DNA of 42,517 nt, taken from assembly GCA_026985735.1 (NCBI GenBank), contig JALSPW010000140.1, positions 1 to 42,517 on the forward strand, given 5' to 3'. Made by a program: the position numbers and the translations under genes. The notes below the pieces were generated by a model, which was not told the origin of the DNA, searched no databases, and saw only the letters and a program-made list of their open reading frames with translations. The stretch's first letter is position 1. Each line of letters starts with the position of its first letter. Origin of the DNA: Saprospiraceae bacterium (GTDB lineage Bacteria > Bacteroidota > Bacteroidia > Chitinophagales > Saprospiraceae). Below, piece after piece: positions 30,401 through 40,338 of this stretch.

Positions 30401-31687
30401 TTACTCCTCTCTTAGAAATGCGGGTATTTTTCCAGCCCGGTATGACGGTAAAATGGATATTAGTATTCCTATAATAAATACTGTGATTGCAACTACAAGA
30501 AAATCTAAAAACCTCAATTGAATAGGATAGGCATCAATAATAAAACCTTCGGGAATACCGATAATTCCATAGTCTTTCTGAGCAAAATAAAATAAAAGTG
30601 CCAATATTATTCCTATAATCAATCCTATACCTGAAATCAATAAACCTTCATAAATAAATATTCTTTTTATTAATTTCTTATTTGCGCCCATAGATTGCAA
30701 TATGGAGATATCCCGACGTTTATCAAGGACTATCATCCAAAGACTACCTATCATATTGAATGCTACCAAAAATAGAGTAAGTGATACGATAGCATAACTA
30801 ATCCATTTTTCCATATTCATTATTTTCATCAGTTCCGCATCTTGTTCCATTCTGTTTTTTATAACAAAATCTTTTCCTAATTTTGATTGAAGTTCTTCTT
30901 CTACCCTATGTGTATCACCTGATGTTTTTATTTCTAATGCCGAATATTTATTCTTTTTTCCCAAAAGGTATTGTGACAATTCCAAAGGGATAATTAAATA
31001 TTTCATATCCGTTTCACTTTGTAAAGAAAATTTCCCTACGGGTAATACTTCTGCTCTTTTATAAAATTGATCCAAAGGTCCTTTTGATTTGTTTTTTAAT
31101 ATATAAATAGATAAGGGTGTCAATTGATCAGATGTGTTTACTCCCAATTTTGAAGCCAAACCACTACCGATTACCCCAAAATTTAAATCGTTTTTCTTTA
31201 ATTTAAATTCACCTGCAATAATAGTAGTATCAATATTATTTACTTTTTCAAAATTTTTGTCCACTCCTTTAATTATACCTACGGAACGATTATTGTCATA
31301 TTCAAAATATGCGACTTCTTCTTGTACTAAAGAAAATGCTTCTACTCCATTTGTGTTACTTATCTTCTGTAAGAATCCATTGTCTATCACAAAGTATTTT
31401 CCTTTTGCAGGTGTTATTTTTATTTCTGGATTGAAAGCATTAAAATTGCTTTTGATCAAATCTTCAAATCCATTAAATACAGATAAAATAAGCACCAGGG
31501 CAGCAGCTCCGATAGAAATTCCCAATACGGATATTCCCGTTATTATATTTATAGCATTGATTGATTTTTTACCGAATAAATATCTTTTTGCTATTTTATA
31601 TGCTAAATTCATATATGCAAACTTAAGGAAAAACAATAACGGCAAGAAACAAAACAGTATTTTATTTAAAAATAACTTTTCTTTCAA
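30401..31687 (-). CDS. ABC transporter permease, LolC/LolE/FtsX type
   Basis: LAYKIAKRYLFGKKSINAINIITGISVLGISIGAAALVLILSVFNGFEDLI; C-terminal FtsX domain. Alternative start at 31612 (MNLAYKIAKRYLF). Confidence 0.93.
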   Translation of the reverse strand: MKEKLFLNKILFCFLPLLFFLKFAYMNLAYKIAKRYLFGKKSINAINIITGISVLGISIGAAALVLILSVFNGFEDLIKSNFNAFNPEIKITPAKGKYFVIDNGFLQKISNTNGVEAFSLVQEEVAYFEYDNNRSVGIIKGVDKNFEKVNNIDTTIIAGEFKLKKNDLNFGVIGSGLASKLGVNTSDQLTPLSIYILKNKSKGPLDQFYKRAEVLPVGKFSLQSETDMKYLIIPLELSQYLLGKKNKYSALEIKTSGDTHRVEEELQSKLGKDFVIKNRMEQDAELMKIMNMEKWISYAIVSLTLFLVAFNMIGSLWMIVLDKRRDISILQSMGANKKLIKRIFIYEGLLISGIGLIIGIILALLFYFAQKDYGIIGIPEGFIIDAYPIQLRFLDFLVVAITVFIIGILISILPSYRAGKIPAFLREE

Positions 31688-32634
31688 TCAAATTGATCCT
31701 TTTTAGACGATTTTACAAATTTTATATTACGTTTCAATCCTTTATATTTTGCTCTAACAACAGGAGTACCGTAAAATAATATTTTAAATTTTTCTTCGGA
31801 TATATTAAACCAGTCTTCTTTTTTCATATTCAAAAATTCTTCTTTAGGTGCAAAATCAGATTCACTATGTTCACCTGCAAACCTGTTCCAGGGGCATACA
31901 TCCTGGCAAATATCACAACCGAATATATAATTTGCCATCTTGTTTTGAAAAATTACAGGAATATCGCCTTTATTTTCAATTGTCAAATAAGATATACATT
32001 TTGTTGAATCCAATTCATATCCCGATTTGGAAATAGCTTCCGTAGGACAAGCATCAATACATCTTGTACAATTACCACAATGCGAAGAAACAGGTTCATC
32101 ATAAATCAATTCCAAATCAATAATAAGTTCGCTGAGAAAAATATAACTTCCCATATATTTATTGATTAATAATGTGTTTTTCCCTATCCATCCCAATCCG
32201 GATTTGGCAGCCCATGCTTTTTCCAAAACAGGTGCGGAATCAACAAATGCACGTCCGTTTATATCACCTGTTTTTTCTTTTATAAATTTTAGTAAACTAT
32301 TTAATTTTTTCTTGATTACTTTATGATAATCTCTTCCATAAGCATATTTTGATACTTTTAGTGTATTTTTATCATATTGTTTTTTTTCAGTATAATAGTT
32401 GTATAAAAGAGAGATTACCGACTTGGCACCAGGTACCAATTTTGAAGGGTCCACCCGTTTATCAAAATGATTTTCCATGTAATCCATTGAAGCATGATAC
32501 CCTTTATCCAACCATTTTTTTAGCCTTTTTTCTTCATCTGTCAATCTCACAGCTTTGGAAATTCCAATTTCAGAGAATCCTAAACGTTTTGCTTCTTTTC
32601 TTATTAAATGCGTTATGCCGGATTTATTATTCAT
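31684..32634 (-). CDS. queG: Epoxyqueuosine reductase QueG
   Basis: SHCGNCTRCIDACPTEAI and GCDICQDVCPWNRF [4Fe-4S] motifs; AKSGLGWIGKNTLLI. Confidence 0.95.
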   Translation of the reverse strand: MNNKSGITHLIRKEAKRLGFSEIGISKAVRLTDEEKRLKKWLDKGYHASMDYMENHFDKRVDPSKLVPGAKSVISLLYNYYTEKKQYDKNTLKVSKYAYGRDYHKVIKKKLNSLLKFIKEKTGDINGRAFVDSAPVLEKAWAAKSGLGWIGKNTLLINKYMGSYIFLSELIIDLELIYDEPVSSHCGNCTRCIDACPTEAISKSGYELDSTKCISYLTIENKGDIPVIFQNKMANYIFGCDICQDVCPWNRFAGEHSESDFAPKEEFLNMKKEDWFNISEEKFKILFYGTPVVRAKYKGLKRNIKFVKSSKKDQFD

Positions 32635-32733
32635 TTGTTAAATTGCCAACTCTTATGCAAATAAAACAAATAATTCTTTAATAATTTTATATTTATAGAT
32701 AATTTACTATATATTTGAAAATAATTCTTTAGA

Positions 32734-32897
32734 TAGTGTCTGTCTATAAAGCGCTTGAATTTTTAAAAACACCGATTTTTGATGAGATTTTTACTTTTCC
32801 GGGACGAAGTGATGCCTTAGTATCAGCGAGTTGAGGAAAATAAAAAGATTGCAAAAAGATTGTTTTTAAATTTTAATGATTTTATAGACAGACACTA
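32734..32897. mobile_element. MITE-like element, copy 1 (164 bp including flanking TA)
   Basis: 17-bp perfect terminal inverted repeats TAGTGTCTGTCTATAAA / TTTATAGACAGACACTA; no ORF inside; second copy at 40922-41018. Confidence 0.8.
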
Positions 32898-32922
32898 TGT
32901 AACATCATTTAATTGATATACA

Positions 32923-34848
32923 ATGGGAGAACAAAATGTATCTTTATTCAACGATAAAATAAAAAAGGAAGAATTTTTAAAGGCATTGCTTGATGATGTA
33001 CAGGCATTGGAATTTATGCTGAAAAACAATTGGTTCGAATCCGGAATTCAAAGAATTGGCGCCGAACAGGAAATGGTATTGGTTGATAAGGACTATTTCA
33101 AACCCTCTATGGTGGGAATTGATGTGATAAATAACCTTCAAGAGTATAAATGGATTGAAACAGAATTGGCAAAATTCAATATTGAAACAAATCTTAATCC
33201 GAGAAAATTTGAAAAAAAGGCTTTTAGGGAAATGGAAGAAGAAATTAATAATTATCTTGCCATAACTCAAAAAGAACTGGATAAATTCAATTCTCAATTG
33301 GTTTTAACGGGAATACTGCCAACAATCAGGAAATTTGATCTTGATCTAAAAAATCTGACTCCCAAAAAACGGTATAAAGCTTTGATGCAAGCAATTAATA
33401 ATCAATTACTCGGTAACTCTTACGAATTAAAAATTCTCGGAATTGATGAATTGATTGTAAAACACGATTCTCCTTTGATTGAAGCATGTAATACAAGTTT
33501 TCAAGTACATCTTCAGGTCAATCCAGATGAATTTGTGAAAATGTATAATATTTCCCAGGTGCTTGCTGCTCCCGTTATGGCAATAGCTGCTAATTCTCCA
33601 TTGGTATTTGGAAAAAGATTATGGCATGAAACAAGGATTGCTTTATTTCAACAAGCTTTGGATACAAGATCTTCACATGAGCATTTAAGAGAAAGAAGTC
33701 CGAGAGTGAGATTTGGAAATGATTGGGTCAATAAATCCATATTGGATATATACAAGGATGACATTGCGAGATTCAGGGTCTTGTTAAGTACAGATATATC
33801 TGAAAATTCTCTGGATAAAATAAATAATAATGAGGTGCCTAAATTAATGGCATTAAATGTACATAATTCTACGGTATATCGCTGGAATAGGGCGTGCTAT
33901 GGTATAAGTGATACCGGAAAGCCTCATCTCAGAATTGAAAACAGGGTTTTACCAGCAGGTCCTACTGTCCTTGACGAAATGGCAAATGCAGCTTTTTGGC
34001 TGGGTGCTATGACGGGAATGGCTTCGGAGATAGAGGATATCAGAGAACATATTTCATTTGCAGATGCGCGGGATAATTTCGGCAAAGCGGCAAAATTCGG
34101 ATTGGATACAAAATTTACTTGGTTCAAAGATATTAAAATCGGTCCTGGACGATTAATACTTGATGAGTTACTGCCCTTGGCGGAAAAAGGATTAAGATTA
34201 AAAAATATTAATGAAAAAGATATAGAAAAGTATCTTGGAGTAATTGAGAAAAGAGCAAAAAAATATATGAACGGTGCAAGGTGGCAATTAAGGGCATATA
34301 CAAAATTGAAAGAAAAGGGAACCTCTGATCAGGCATTATCCATACTTACTGCCGCTATGATTGAAAACCAAAAAAATAATATTCCTGTTTCGGAATGGCC
34401 TATACCAAAATATAAAGAATTGATAAATTATAAACCATCAAAACTTTTGGTAAGTGAATTTATGCAAACGGATCTTTTGACTGTTCATGATGATGATATT
34501 ATCGAATTTGTTGCGGATTTATTGGTATGGAAAAAAATGAATTTTGCTTTGGTGGAAGATGAAAAGGGGCTTTTGGTAGGAGTGGTGAATATTAAAAATA
34601 TTTTGGAACATCTGGTAAAAAGCAAGAATCTTAAAAAAGACGGTCAATTTTTGTTGGTAGGAGATATTATGATAGACGAACCTGTTGTTATTTCTCCGGA
34701 CGAAACTATAGATACGGCAGTCAATTTGATATTGGAAAATGAAATACAAAATCTTCCCGTTGTTAAAAATAATGAGTTGATAGGAGTGATTACTCCGGAA
34801 GATTTTCTGAAAATCACATCCAGTCTGATTTTAAAACTAGGTCAATAG
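32923..34848 (+). CDS. Glutamate-cysteine ligase family 2 (GCS2/YbdK-like) protein fused to C-terminal tandem CBS domains
   Basis: RIGAEQEMVLVDKDY, NTSFQVHLQVNPDEFVKMYN, RIENRVLPAGPTVLDEMANAAFW; CBS pair LLTVHDDDIIEFVADLLVWKKMNFALVEDEKGLLVGVVNIKNIL and PVVISPDETIDTAVNLILENEIQNLPVVKNNELIGVITPEDFL. Confidence 0.9.
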   Translation: MGEQNVSLFNDKIKKEEFLKALLDDVQALEFMLKNNWFESGIQRIGAEQEMVLVDKDYFKPSMVGIDVINNLQEYKWIETELAKFNIETNLNPRKFEKKAFREMEEEINNYLAITQKELDKFNSQLVLTGILPTIRKFDLDLKNLTPKKRYKALMQAINNQLLGNSYELKILGIDELIVKHDSPLIEACNTSFQVHLQVNPDEFVKMYNISQVLAAPVMAIAANSPLVFGKRLWHETRIALFQQALDTRSSHEHLRERSPRVRFGNDWVNKSILDIYKDDIARFRVLLSTDISENSLDKINNNEVPKLMALNVHNSTVYRWNRACYGISDTGKPHLRIENRVLPAGPTVLDEMANAAFWLGAMTGMASEIEDIREHISFADARDNFGKAAKFGLDTKFTWFKDIKIGPGRLILDELLPLAEKGLRLKNINEKDIEKYLGVIEKRAKKYMNGARWQLRAYTKLKEKGTSDQALSILTAAMIENQKNNIPVSEWPIPKYKELINYKPSKLLVSEFMQTDLLTVHDDDIIEFVADLLVWKKMNFALVEDEKGLLVGVVNIKNILEHLVKSKNLKKDGQFLLVGDIMIDEPVVISPDETIDTAVNLILENEIQNLPVVKNNELIGVITPEDFLKITSSLILKLGQ

Positions 34849-34896
34849 ACAAGGATAACAATGTTGGAAAGTTAGTGATTTTAAAAGAAGTTGATG

Positions 34897-36078
34897 TTAA
34901 ATCAATTTTCTTCTTTTCATTTCCTTTGTTATCAGTTCCATTTCTCTTCCAGTTTGACCTTCCACTGATGTATTTTCTTGAGCTCTTCTAATCAGATAGG
35001 GTATTACTTGTTTTACAGGTCCGTAGGGGACATACTTTTGTACATTATATCCGGCTTTGGCCATAATAAAGGTAATATTATCACTCATCCCCTTCAATTG
35101 TGAAGAAACAATTTTTGGATGATTATTTGGCAATCCGTTTTCTTCCATCAATTTTGCAAGATAAAGACAGCTATATTCATTATGTGTAGCATTGGAAAGA
35201 TGGAAAACATCTATATTTTCAACACAATACTTTAATCCGGCATTATAATTGGCATCGGTAGCTTCTTTATTCTCACAAATAGGACTTGGATATCCCATCT
35301 CTTCTGCCCTGAGTCTTTCTTTTTCCATATATGCACCTCTTACAAGTTTGACGGCAGCAATATACTTGTTGTCAATAGCATGTTGATAGCTTTTTTTCAA
35401 AAATTCCAATTTATTTTTAAGATACAACTGAATTCCGTTTATTACCGTTGGAAAATCTTTATTAAATTCTATGCTAAGTCTTAAAGCGAGATCGTCAATA
35501 GCACACTGAATCCATGTCTCTTCAGCATCAAGATGAACGCAAATTTTATTTTCATAAGCTCTTTTTACTAATTTCCTTACCCGCTCAATACCTCTGTCAT
35601 AACTAATCTGTTCATCCGGATTCAATACCTTTCCGGCAGTCACTTTTTCTAACAAATCATGACTTATCAATCCTGATGGTTTGCATGCTATTGTATCAAT
35701 GTTTTTATTATGAATAGCATATTCCAAAGTCTTGTGTAAGGATTTTGCCGTTTTGTCAAATTCCTCTTCACTATGTTTTCCTTCCACTCCGAAATTTAGT
35801 ATAACATTGATACCGAATTCTTCAAGTTTTCCGACTACTTGTTTTACTTCTTCCAAAGTCTCTCCTCCGCAAAAATGTTTATAAACAGTATTTTTCAATA
35901 CCGGCTTTACCGGTAAATGTAATTTTAAAGACAATAAAGTAAGTTTGGAACCTATATTGACCAGAGAAGGATAACTCATTCCTTTAAATATTCGGTAAGC
36001 ATTTTTCAACTCACCATTTGACATATATGCAAATGCTATTTCGGTATTTTCAAAACTTTCATGGTTAATCTTATTCAT
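34897..36078 (-). CDS. Proline dehydrogenase family protein
   Basis: KLVRGAYMEKERLRAEEMGYPSPICENKEATDANYN, FHLSNATHNEYS, YVPYGPVKQVIPYLIRRAQEN. Confidence 0.94.
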   Translation of the reverse strand: MNKINHESFENTEIAFAYMSNGELKNAYRIFKGMSYPSLVNIGSKLTLLSLKLHLPVKPVLKNTVYKHFCGGETLEEVKQVVGKLEEFGINVILNFGVEGKHSEEEFDKTAKSLHKTLEYAIHNKNIDTIACKPSGLISHDLLEKVTAGKVLNPDEQISYDRGIERVRKLVKRAYENKICVHLDAEETWIQCAIDDLALRLSIEFNKDFPTVINGIQLYLKNKLEFLKKSYQHAIDNKYIAAVKLVRGAYMEKERLRAEEMGYPSPICENKEATDANYNAGLKYCVENIDVFHLSNATHNEYSCLYLAKLMEENGLPNNHPKIVSSQLKGMSDNITFIMAKAGYNVQKYVPYGPVKQVIPYLIRRAQENTSVEGQTGREMELITKEMKRRKLI

Positions 36079-36369
36079 TTTTTATCTTTTATTGCAGCGA
36101 AAATAACAAAAAAAGATATATAGTATCTTTTTTATTAAATTTTTAAATGACAATTTATATTAATAAAAAATAAGGTATTGGTATGGAGACGGCAGTGAAA
36201 AGTAAAATATTATTCCACCTTAGAGGTTATAGTGAATATTGTACAATTTATAATTTTAAGAATCGTTAAAAAAATTAATAAATAAATATTCAAATAGAAT
36301 ACATTGAGGTAAAAAATTGATATTTTTGTATCAAAATGATTCTATTGCTGTTATATTAAAATTATTAAA

Positions 36370-37377
36370 ATGAAATTAACACTAAAAGAAGCAAAAGAAA
36401 ATCTGTTAAAAAATGGTTTTTTAGATATAGAAATCAATAAAGATCTTAATCTTTTTGATGAAATAGATAAGCTAAAAAGAGAAAAAAATGCAATTATTTT
36501 AGGTCATTATTATCAGGTACCTGCTATTCAAGATGTTTCCGATTATGTTGGTGATAGTCTGGGATTGGCACAAAAAGCCGCCCAAACAGATGCGGAAATT
36601 ATTATGTTTGCCGGTGTGCATTTTATGGCTGAAACAGCAAAAATGTTAAATCCCGGCAAAAAAGTACTTCTTCCTGATCTCAATGCCGGATGTTCTCTGG
36701 CAAATTCGGCTCCTGCACCTATTTTTAAAAGTTTTAAAGCCCAATATCCTAATCATGTTGTTGTTTCTTATGTAAATAGTAGTGCTGAACTTAAAACCAT
36801 GACAGATATTTGTTGTACTTCTTCCAATGCCGTTCATGTGATCAATAGTATACCAAAAGACAAAGGAATTATCTTTGCTCCCGATCGCAATCTTGGAGCA
36901 TATCTTATAAAAGAAACCGGCAGGGAAATGGTGTTATGGCATGGTGTATGCCAAGTGCATGAAATGTTTTCGTGGGAAAAAATTTCTCAAGCGATGCGAG
37001 AACATCCTGCTGCTGAATTTATTGCTCATCCGGAATGTGAGCCCCATGTTTTGGATATAGCGGATTTTGTTGGAAGTACAAGCCAACTGTTGAATCATGT
37101 GAAAACATCGGATATTAAAGAATTTATAGTGGCGACAGAACCCGGTATTTTATACCAGATGCAAAAAGCTGCTCCGGATAAAAAATTATATTCCGCTCCA
37201 CCTACTACTACTTGTGCCTGTAATGAATGTCCTTTTATGAAAATGAATACTTTGGAAAAACTGTATATTGCATTAAAGTATGAATTACCTGAAGTGGTGT
37301 TGGATAGAAAAGTCATTCAGGAAGGTAGAGTGTGTATAGACAGAATGTTGGAAATAAGTCGCAAAGCAGGATTATAA
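36370..37377 (+). CDS. nadA: Quinolinate synthase NadA
   Basis: KNAIILGHYYQVPAIQDVSDYVGDSLGLAQKAAQTDAEIIMFAGVHFMAETAKMLNP; PDLNAGCSLAN; TTTCACNECPFMKMNTLEKLY. Confidence 0.97.
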   Translation: MKLTLKEAKENLLKNGFLDIEINKDLNLFDEIDKLKREKNAIILGHYYQVPAIQDVSDYVGDSLGLAQKAAQTDAEIIMFAGVHFMAETAKMLNPGKKVLLPDLNAGCSLANSAPAPIFKSFKAQYPNHVVVSYVNSSAELKTMTDICCTSSNAVHVINSIPKDKGIIFAPDRNLGAYLIKETGREMVLWHGVCQVHEMFSWEKISQAMREHPAAEFIAHPECEPHVLDIADFVGSTSQLLNHVKTSDIKEFIVATEPGILYQMQKAAPDKKLYSAPPTTTCACNECPFMKMNTLEKLYIALKYELPEVVLDRKVIQEGRVCIDRMLEISRKAGL

Positions 37378-37482
37378 TCGTTATTATGGTTGCAGTATGG
37401 TATCACTGGAGTTAGTTTCGTATGATATTTGTTCTTTTATAAACTAAATGAAAAATTAAAATATTGTAAAAAATACGGTTAT

Positions 37483-38124
37483 TTACTTTGAATCCGTATA
37501 ATCCGTGATTTTTATATCAACAGGAACTTTAAATCTATAGTCGTCTATTTTTACATTTGTTTTTAATTCCACTGCTTCCAAGGTTCTTTCAATACCTAAT
37601 ATATTTGAAGATAATTTTAAAGGAATTCCTTTCCAAAACCAAATTTTAGTTCCCAGAGCTTTCCAAACTTCACATTTTTTCCCCATAATTTCTTCATCAC
37701 CTATTTTTTCTCCTCCTATTTGTTTGAGCATCTCTTTACCCATTGTGCGAGGAGATTTGCCATTACCCATTGCTGATATTGTAGTCATCCCAGCATTTAA
37801 TGTTTTTACACCGGTTTTCTTTTTAAGATCTATCCCATAACTTATATCACCATCCAAAATATTCATGGTATATTCTTCTTGTTTGTTTTTTATTCCGAAA
37901 AAAGTAGTTTCGGTAATGGATTTTGTAATTTGTACTTCTCTTTTACCCCAATTATCAAAATAAATTTCTTCTGTTCCTGTAGTATTTCCGGAAATTTTAT
38001 ATTTGATAATTCCAGATTGAACATAGTACCTTTTTTTATTGATTTCTTCATTTTGAGAATATCCCAAATTGAAAATCAATAATATAAAGATTGGTAATAT
38101 TAGATTTTTCCGTATTATTTTCAT
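37483..38124 (-). CDS. Exported hypothetical protein (DUF4412-like)
   Basis: Signal peptide MKIIRKNLILPIFILLIFNLGYSQ; GEKIGDEEIMGKKCEVWKALGTKIWFWKGIPLK pattern. Confidence 0.65.
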   Translation of the reverse strand: MKIIRKNLILPIFILLIFNLGYSQNEEINKKRYYVQSGIIKYKISGNTTGTEEIYFDNWGKREVQITKSITETTFFGIKNKQEEYTMNILDGDISYGIDLKKKTGVKTLNAGMTTISAMGNGKSPRTMGKEMLKQIGGEKIGDEEIMGKKCEVWKALGTKIWFWKGIPLKLSSNILGIERTLEAVELKTNVKIDDYRFKVPVDIKITDYTDSK

Positions 38125-38207
38125 TTTTTACTTTTTGAAAGACAAACATATAAAAAGGATTTTGGATTTAATAATAAAAATGGCATAATTTGTGTATAAG
38201 ATAAATT

Positions 38208-38534
38208 ATGGATATTAATAGTATTAACAGAAGGCATTTTAAAAAATATGAGAAATACTATAATGTTGAATTTGGAATTTCAACAAAATTAATTAATTAT
38301 AAAAACTGTATTCTTTTTATTGAAGTTATTATTAATTCCAATTGCTCAATACCGCCATATAAAACAGCATTGAAAATTGCAAAGCACTGGAAGGAAACTC
38401 ATCCGGAATTGAAATATGCAATAGGTGCAAAAATATTTATTGCAGATTCAAAAGATGAAGATAAAAATACATTTTCACAAATTAAAGTAAAACATAAAAA
38501 AGGGTTATTATTTAATTATTGGAATAAAAACTAA
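38208..38534 (+). CDS. Hypothetical protein, 108 aa
   Basis: Intact ORF in its own intergenic slot, non-low-complexity sequence; no family recognised. Confidence 0.6.
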   Translation: MDINSINRRHFKKYEKYYNVEFGISTKLINYKNCILFIEVIINSNCSIPPYKTALKIAKHWKETHPELKYAIGAKIFIADSKDEDKNTFSQIKVKHKKGLLFNYWNKN

Positions 38535-38566
38535 GTATGTTATATCAATATTAATGCTTAAATCGT

Positions 38567-38595
38567 TTTGTATTGGATATATTTTTATAATTTTG
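38567..38595 (+). promoter_or_regulatory. Predicted promoter of tRNA-Ser
   Basis: TTTG (38567-38570)-N17-TAATTTTG (38588-38595), ending 10 nt before the mature tRNA 5' end. Confidence 0.6.
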
Positions 38596-38605
38596 CATAC
38601 TTTTT

Positions 38606-38694
38606 GGAGAGGTGCCGGAGTGGCTGAACGGGGCGGTCTCGAAAACCGCTGTCCTGAGTAATTGGGACCCAGGGTTCAAATCCCTGTCTCTCCG
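38606..38694 (+). tRNA. tRNA-Ser (anticodon CGA), no encoded CCA
   Basis: GGAGAGG/TCTCTCC acceptor stem, anticodon loop CTCGAAA on stem GCGGT/ACCGC, long variable arm, T-arm CAGGG-TTCAAAT-CCCTG. Confidence 0.95.
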
Positions 38695-38871
38695 CAAATT
38701 TTTATAATTAAGTGAAAAATAATAATATTTTGGGTTATTTTTACTTTAAATTTAATATTATTTAGCTAAAATGAACTTTTGGTACAATATATGCTGTTAT
38801 AACTTGATAAAATACATTATGTTTGTAAAGAATTGATTGAATATTGATTCTGAATAGAAAATTGAATACGC

Positions 38872-40335
38872 ATGAGAACAAAATTGATCCTTTGGGGAAA
38901 AACTGAAAACGAAGAAAAAGTCCTCGTGGCAATAGAATTGGTTGAAGAGGAAAATAAAGTGAAGACTTATGTTTTTGATGAAGAAGTTGCTACGGAAGAA
39001 TTTTATAATTTGTTATTAAATGAATGGAGATATGATAAGGAAATTGAATTTCCATCCAAATATGCTACTTATGATAAAGCTTTGACAGCGGCGGAAGATA
39101 TTTTGCCGGAAGGTATTTTAGTCGAAAAACCGGATTTAATCAATAGAGCTAAATCAGAATGGCATTTTGTTGTTTTGTCAAAAAAATTGTATGATCTCTA
39201 TAAAGATGAGCTGGACGATCTGAAAGAGAAAGTTAGTGGATTAAATGAATTTAGTAGTGATATCTGGGAGGAATTGAAAGGGTTTTGGCAAAAAGTTCAG
39301 ACACATGTCAAAGAAAAAAACCTTTTTAGAAATCATGTTGAGAGTTTAAAAAATAAAACTGATGAATTATTTCAGGTTTTAAAACAGCTTAGAAATAAAA
39401 CCGATGCGGAATTCAGAGAAAAATCCCAGGAATATTTTAATGATTTCAATGCTAAACTTGATGAAATAGAGGAGAAAATTGAAAAAGGATTGGGACTCCA
39501 ACCGATATTTGAAGAATTGAAAGTTATTCAAAAGAAATTTAAAGAAATTAATTTTGACAGAGATCATAGAAGAAAACTTTGGAATAGAATAGATAAAGAA
39601 TTTAAAAAAGTAAAAGAAAAAAGATTTGGTTCAGCTACAAATGACAGAACCCCCTTGGCCAGATTGCAGCGAAGACTTACCGGTCTTCTCGGTGCGATTG
39701 ATAAAATGAACGCTTCTATCGAAAGAGATAAAAAGGAACTTGAAACAAATAAAAATAAAATAGGTAATAGTGATGGCCAACTTGAAGTGGAACTGAGAAA
39801 AGCAAGATTAATGATGATTGAAGAGAGAATCACTTCAAAAACGGAAAAATATCAAGATATGCTCAAAACCAAAGAAATGTTGGAGAGCAGAATACAGAAT
39901 GAGCTAAAAAAGGAAGAGGAAAGGAAAAAATACGAGGAAGCAAAAAAGGAAGCGGAGAAAAAGATAAAAGAAAAAGTAAAAGAGAGCTCGGAATTGTTAA
40001 AAGAAAATGAAGAAGATTTAATAAAAGCATCGGATAGAATAAAAAATTCGGACATATCAAAAGAAACTACTCAGGAAAAAACAGAAAATATCATTGAAGA
40101 TATAACTGATAAAGCTCAAGATATTATTGAAGACATGAAAGATAAAGCCGGTGATTTTGCCGGAAAAGCGGAAGAGGTATTTGATGAAGCAAAAGAAAAA
40201 GTGGAAGATTTTGCAGATAAAGCAGAAGATATTATTGAAGATGTAGTTGAAAAAGCCGGAAGCATAGCTGAAACAATAATAAAAAAAGCAAAGGAAACTA
40301 TTGACGAAGTAAAAGATAAATTGGAAGAAGAGTAA
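38872..40335 (+). CDS. Coiled-coil protein with possible DUF349-like middle and LEA/apolipoprotein-like amphipathic C-terminal repeats
   Basis: Intact 487-aa ORF; charged helical middle (FKEINFDRDHRRKLWNRIDKEFKKVKEKRF); C-terminal AEEVFDEAKEKVEDFADKAEDIIEDVVEKAGSIAETIIKKAKETIDEVKDKL. Confidence 0.8.
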   Translation: MRTKLILWGKTENEEKVLVAIELVEEENKVKTYVFDEEVATEEFYNLLLNEWRYDKEIEFPSKYATYDKALTAAEDILPEGILVEKPDLINRAKSEWHFVVLSKKLYDLYKDELDDLKEKVSGLNEFSSDIWEELKGFWQKVQTHVKEKNLFRNHVESLKNKTDELFQVLKQLRNKTDAEFREKSQEYFNDFNAKLDEIEEKIEKGLGLQPIFEELKVIQKKFKEINFDRDHRRKLWNRIDKEFKKVKEKRFGSATNDRTPLARLQRRLTGLLGAIDKMNASIERDKKELETNKNKIGNSDGQLEVELRKARLMMIEERITSKTEKYQDMLKTKEMLESRIQNELKKEEERKKYEEAKKEAEKKIKEKVKESSELLKENEEDLIKASDRIKNSDISKETTQEKTENIIEDITDKAQDIIEDMKDKAGDFAGKAEEVFDEAKEKVEDFADKAEDIIEDVVEKAGSIAETIIKKAKETIDEVKDKLEEE

Positions 40336-40338
40336 AAA

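Noticed and set aside
36109-36131. AAAAAGATA-TATAG-TATCTTTTT hairpin upstream of proline dehydrogenase as a regulator site
   Set aside because: Very low GC, and such AT dyads arise easily in this composition; not distinguishable from chance without comparative data.
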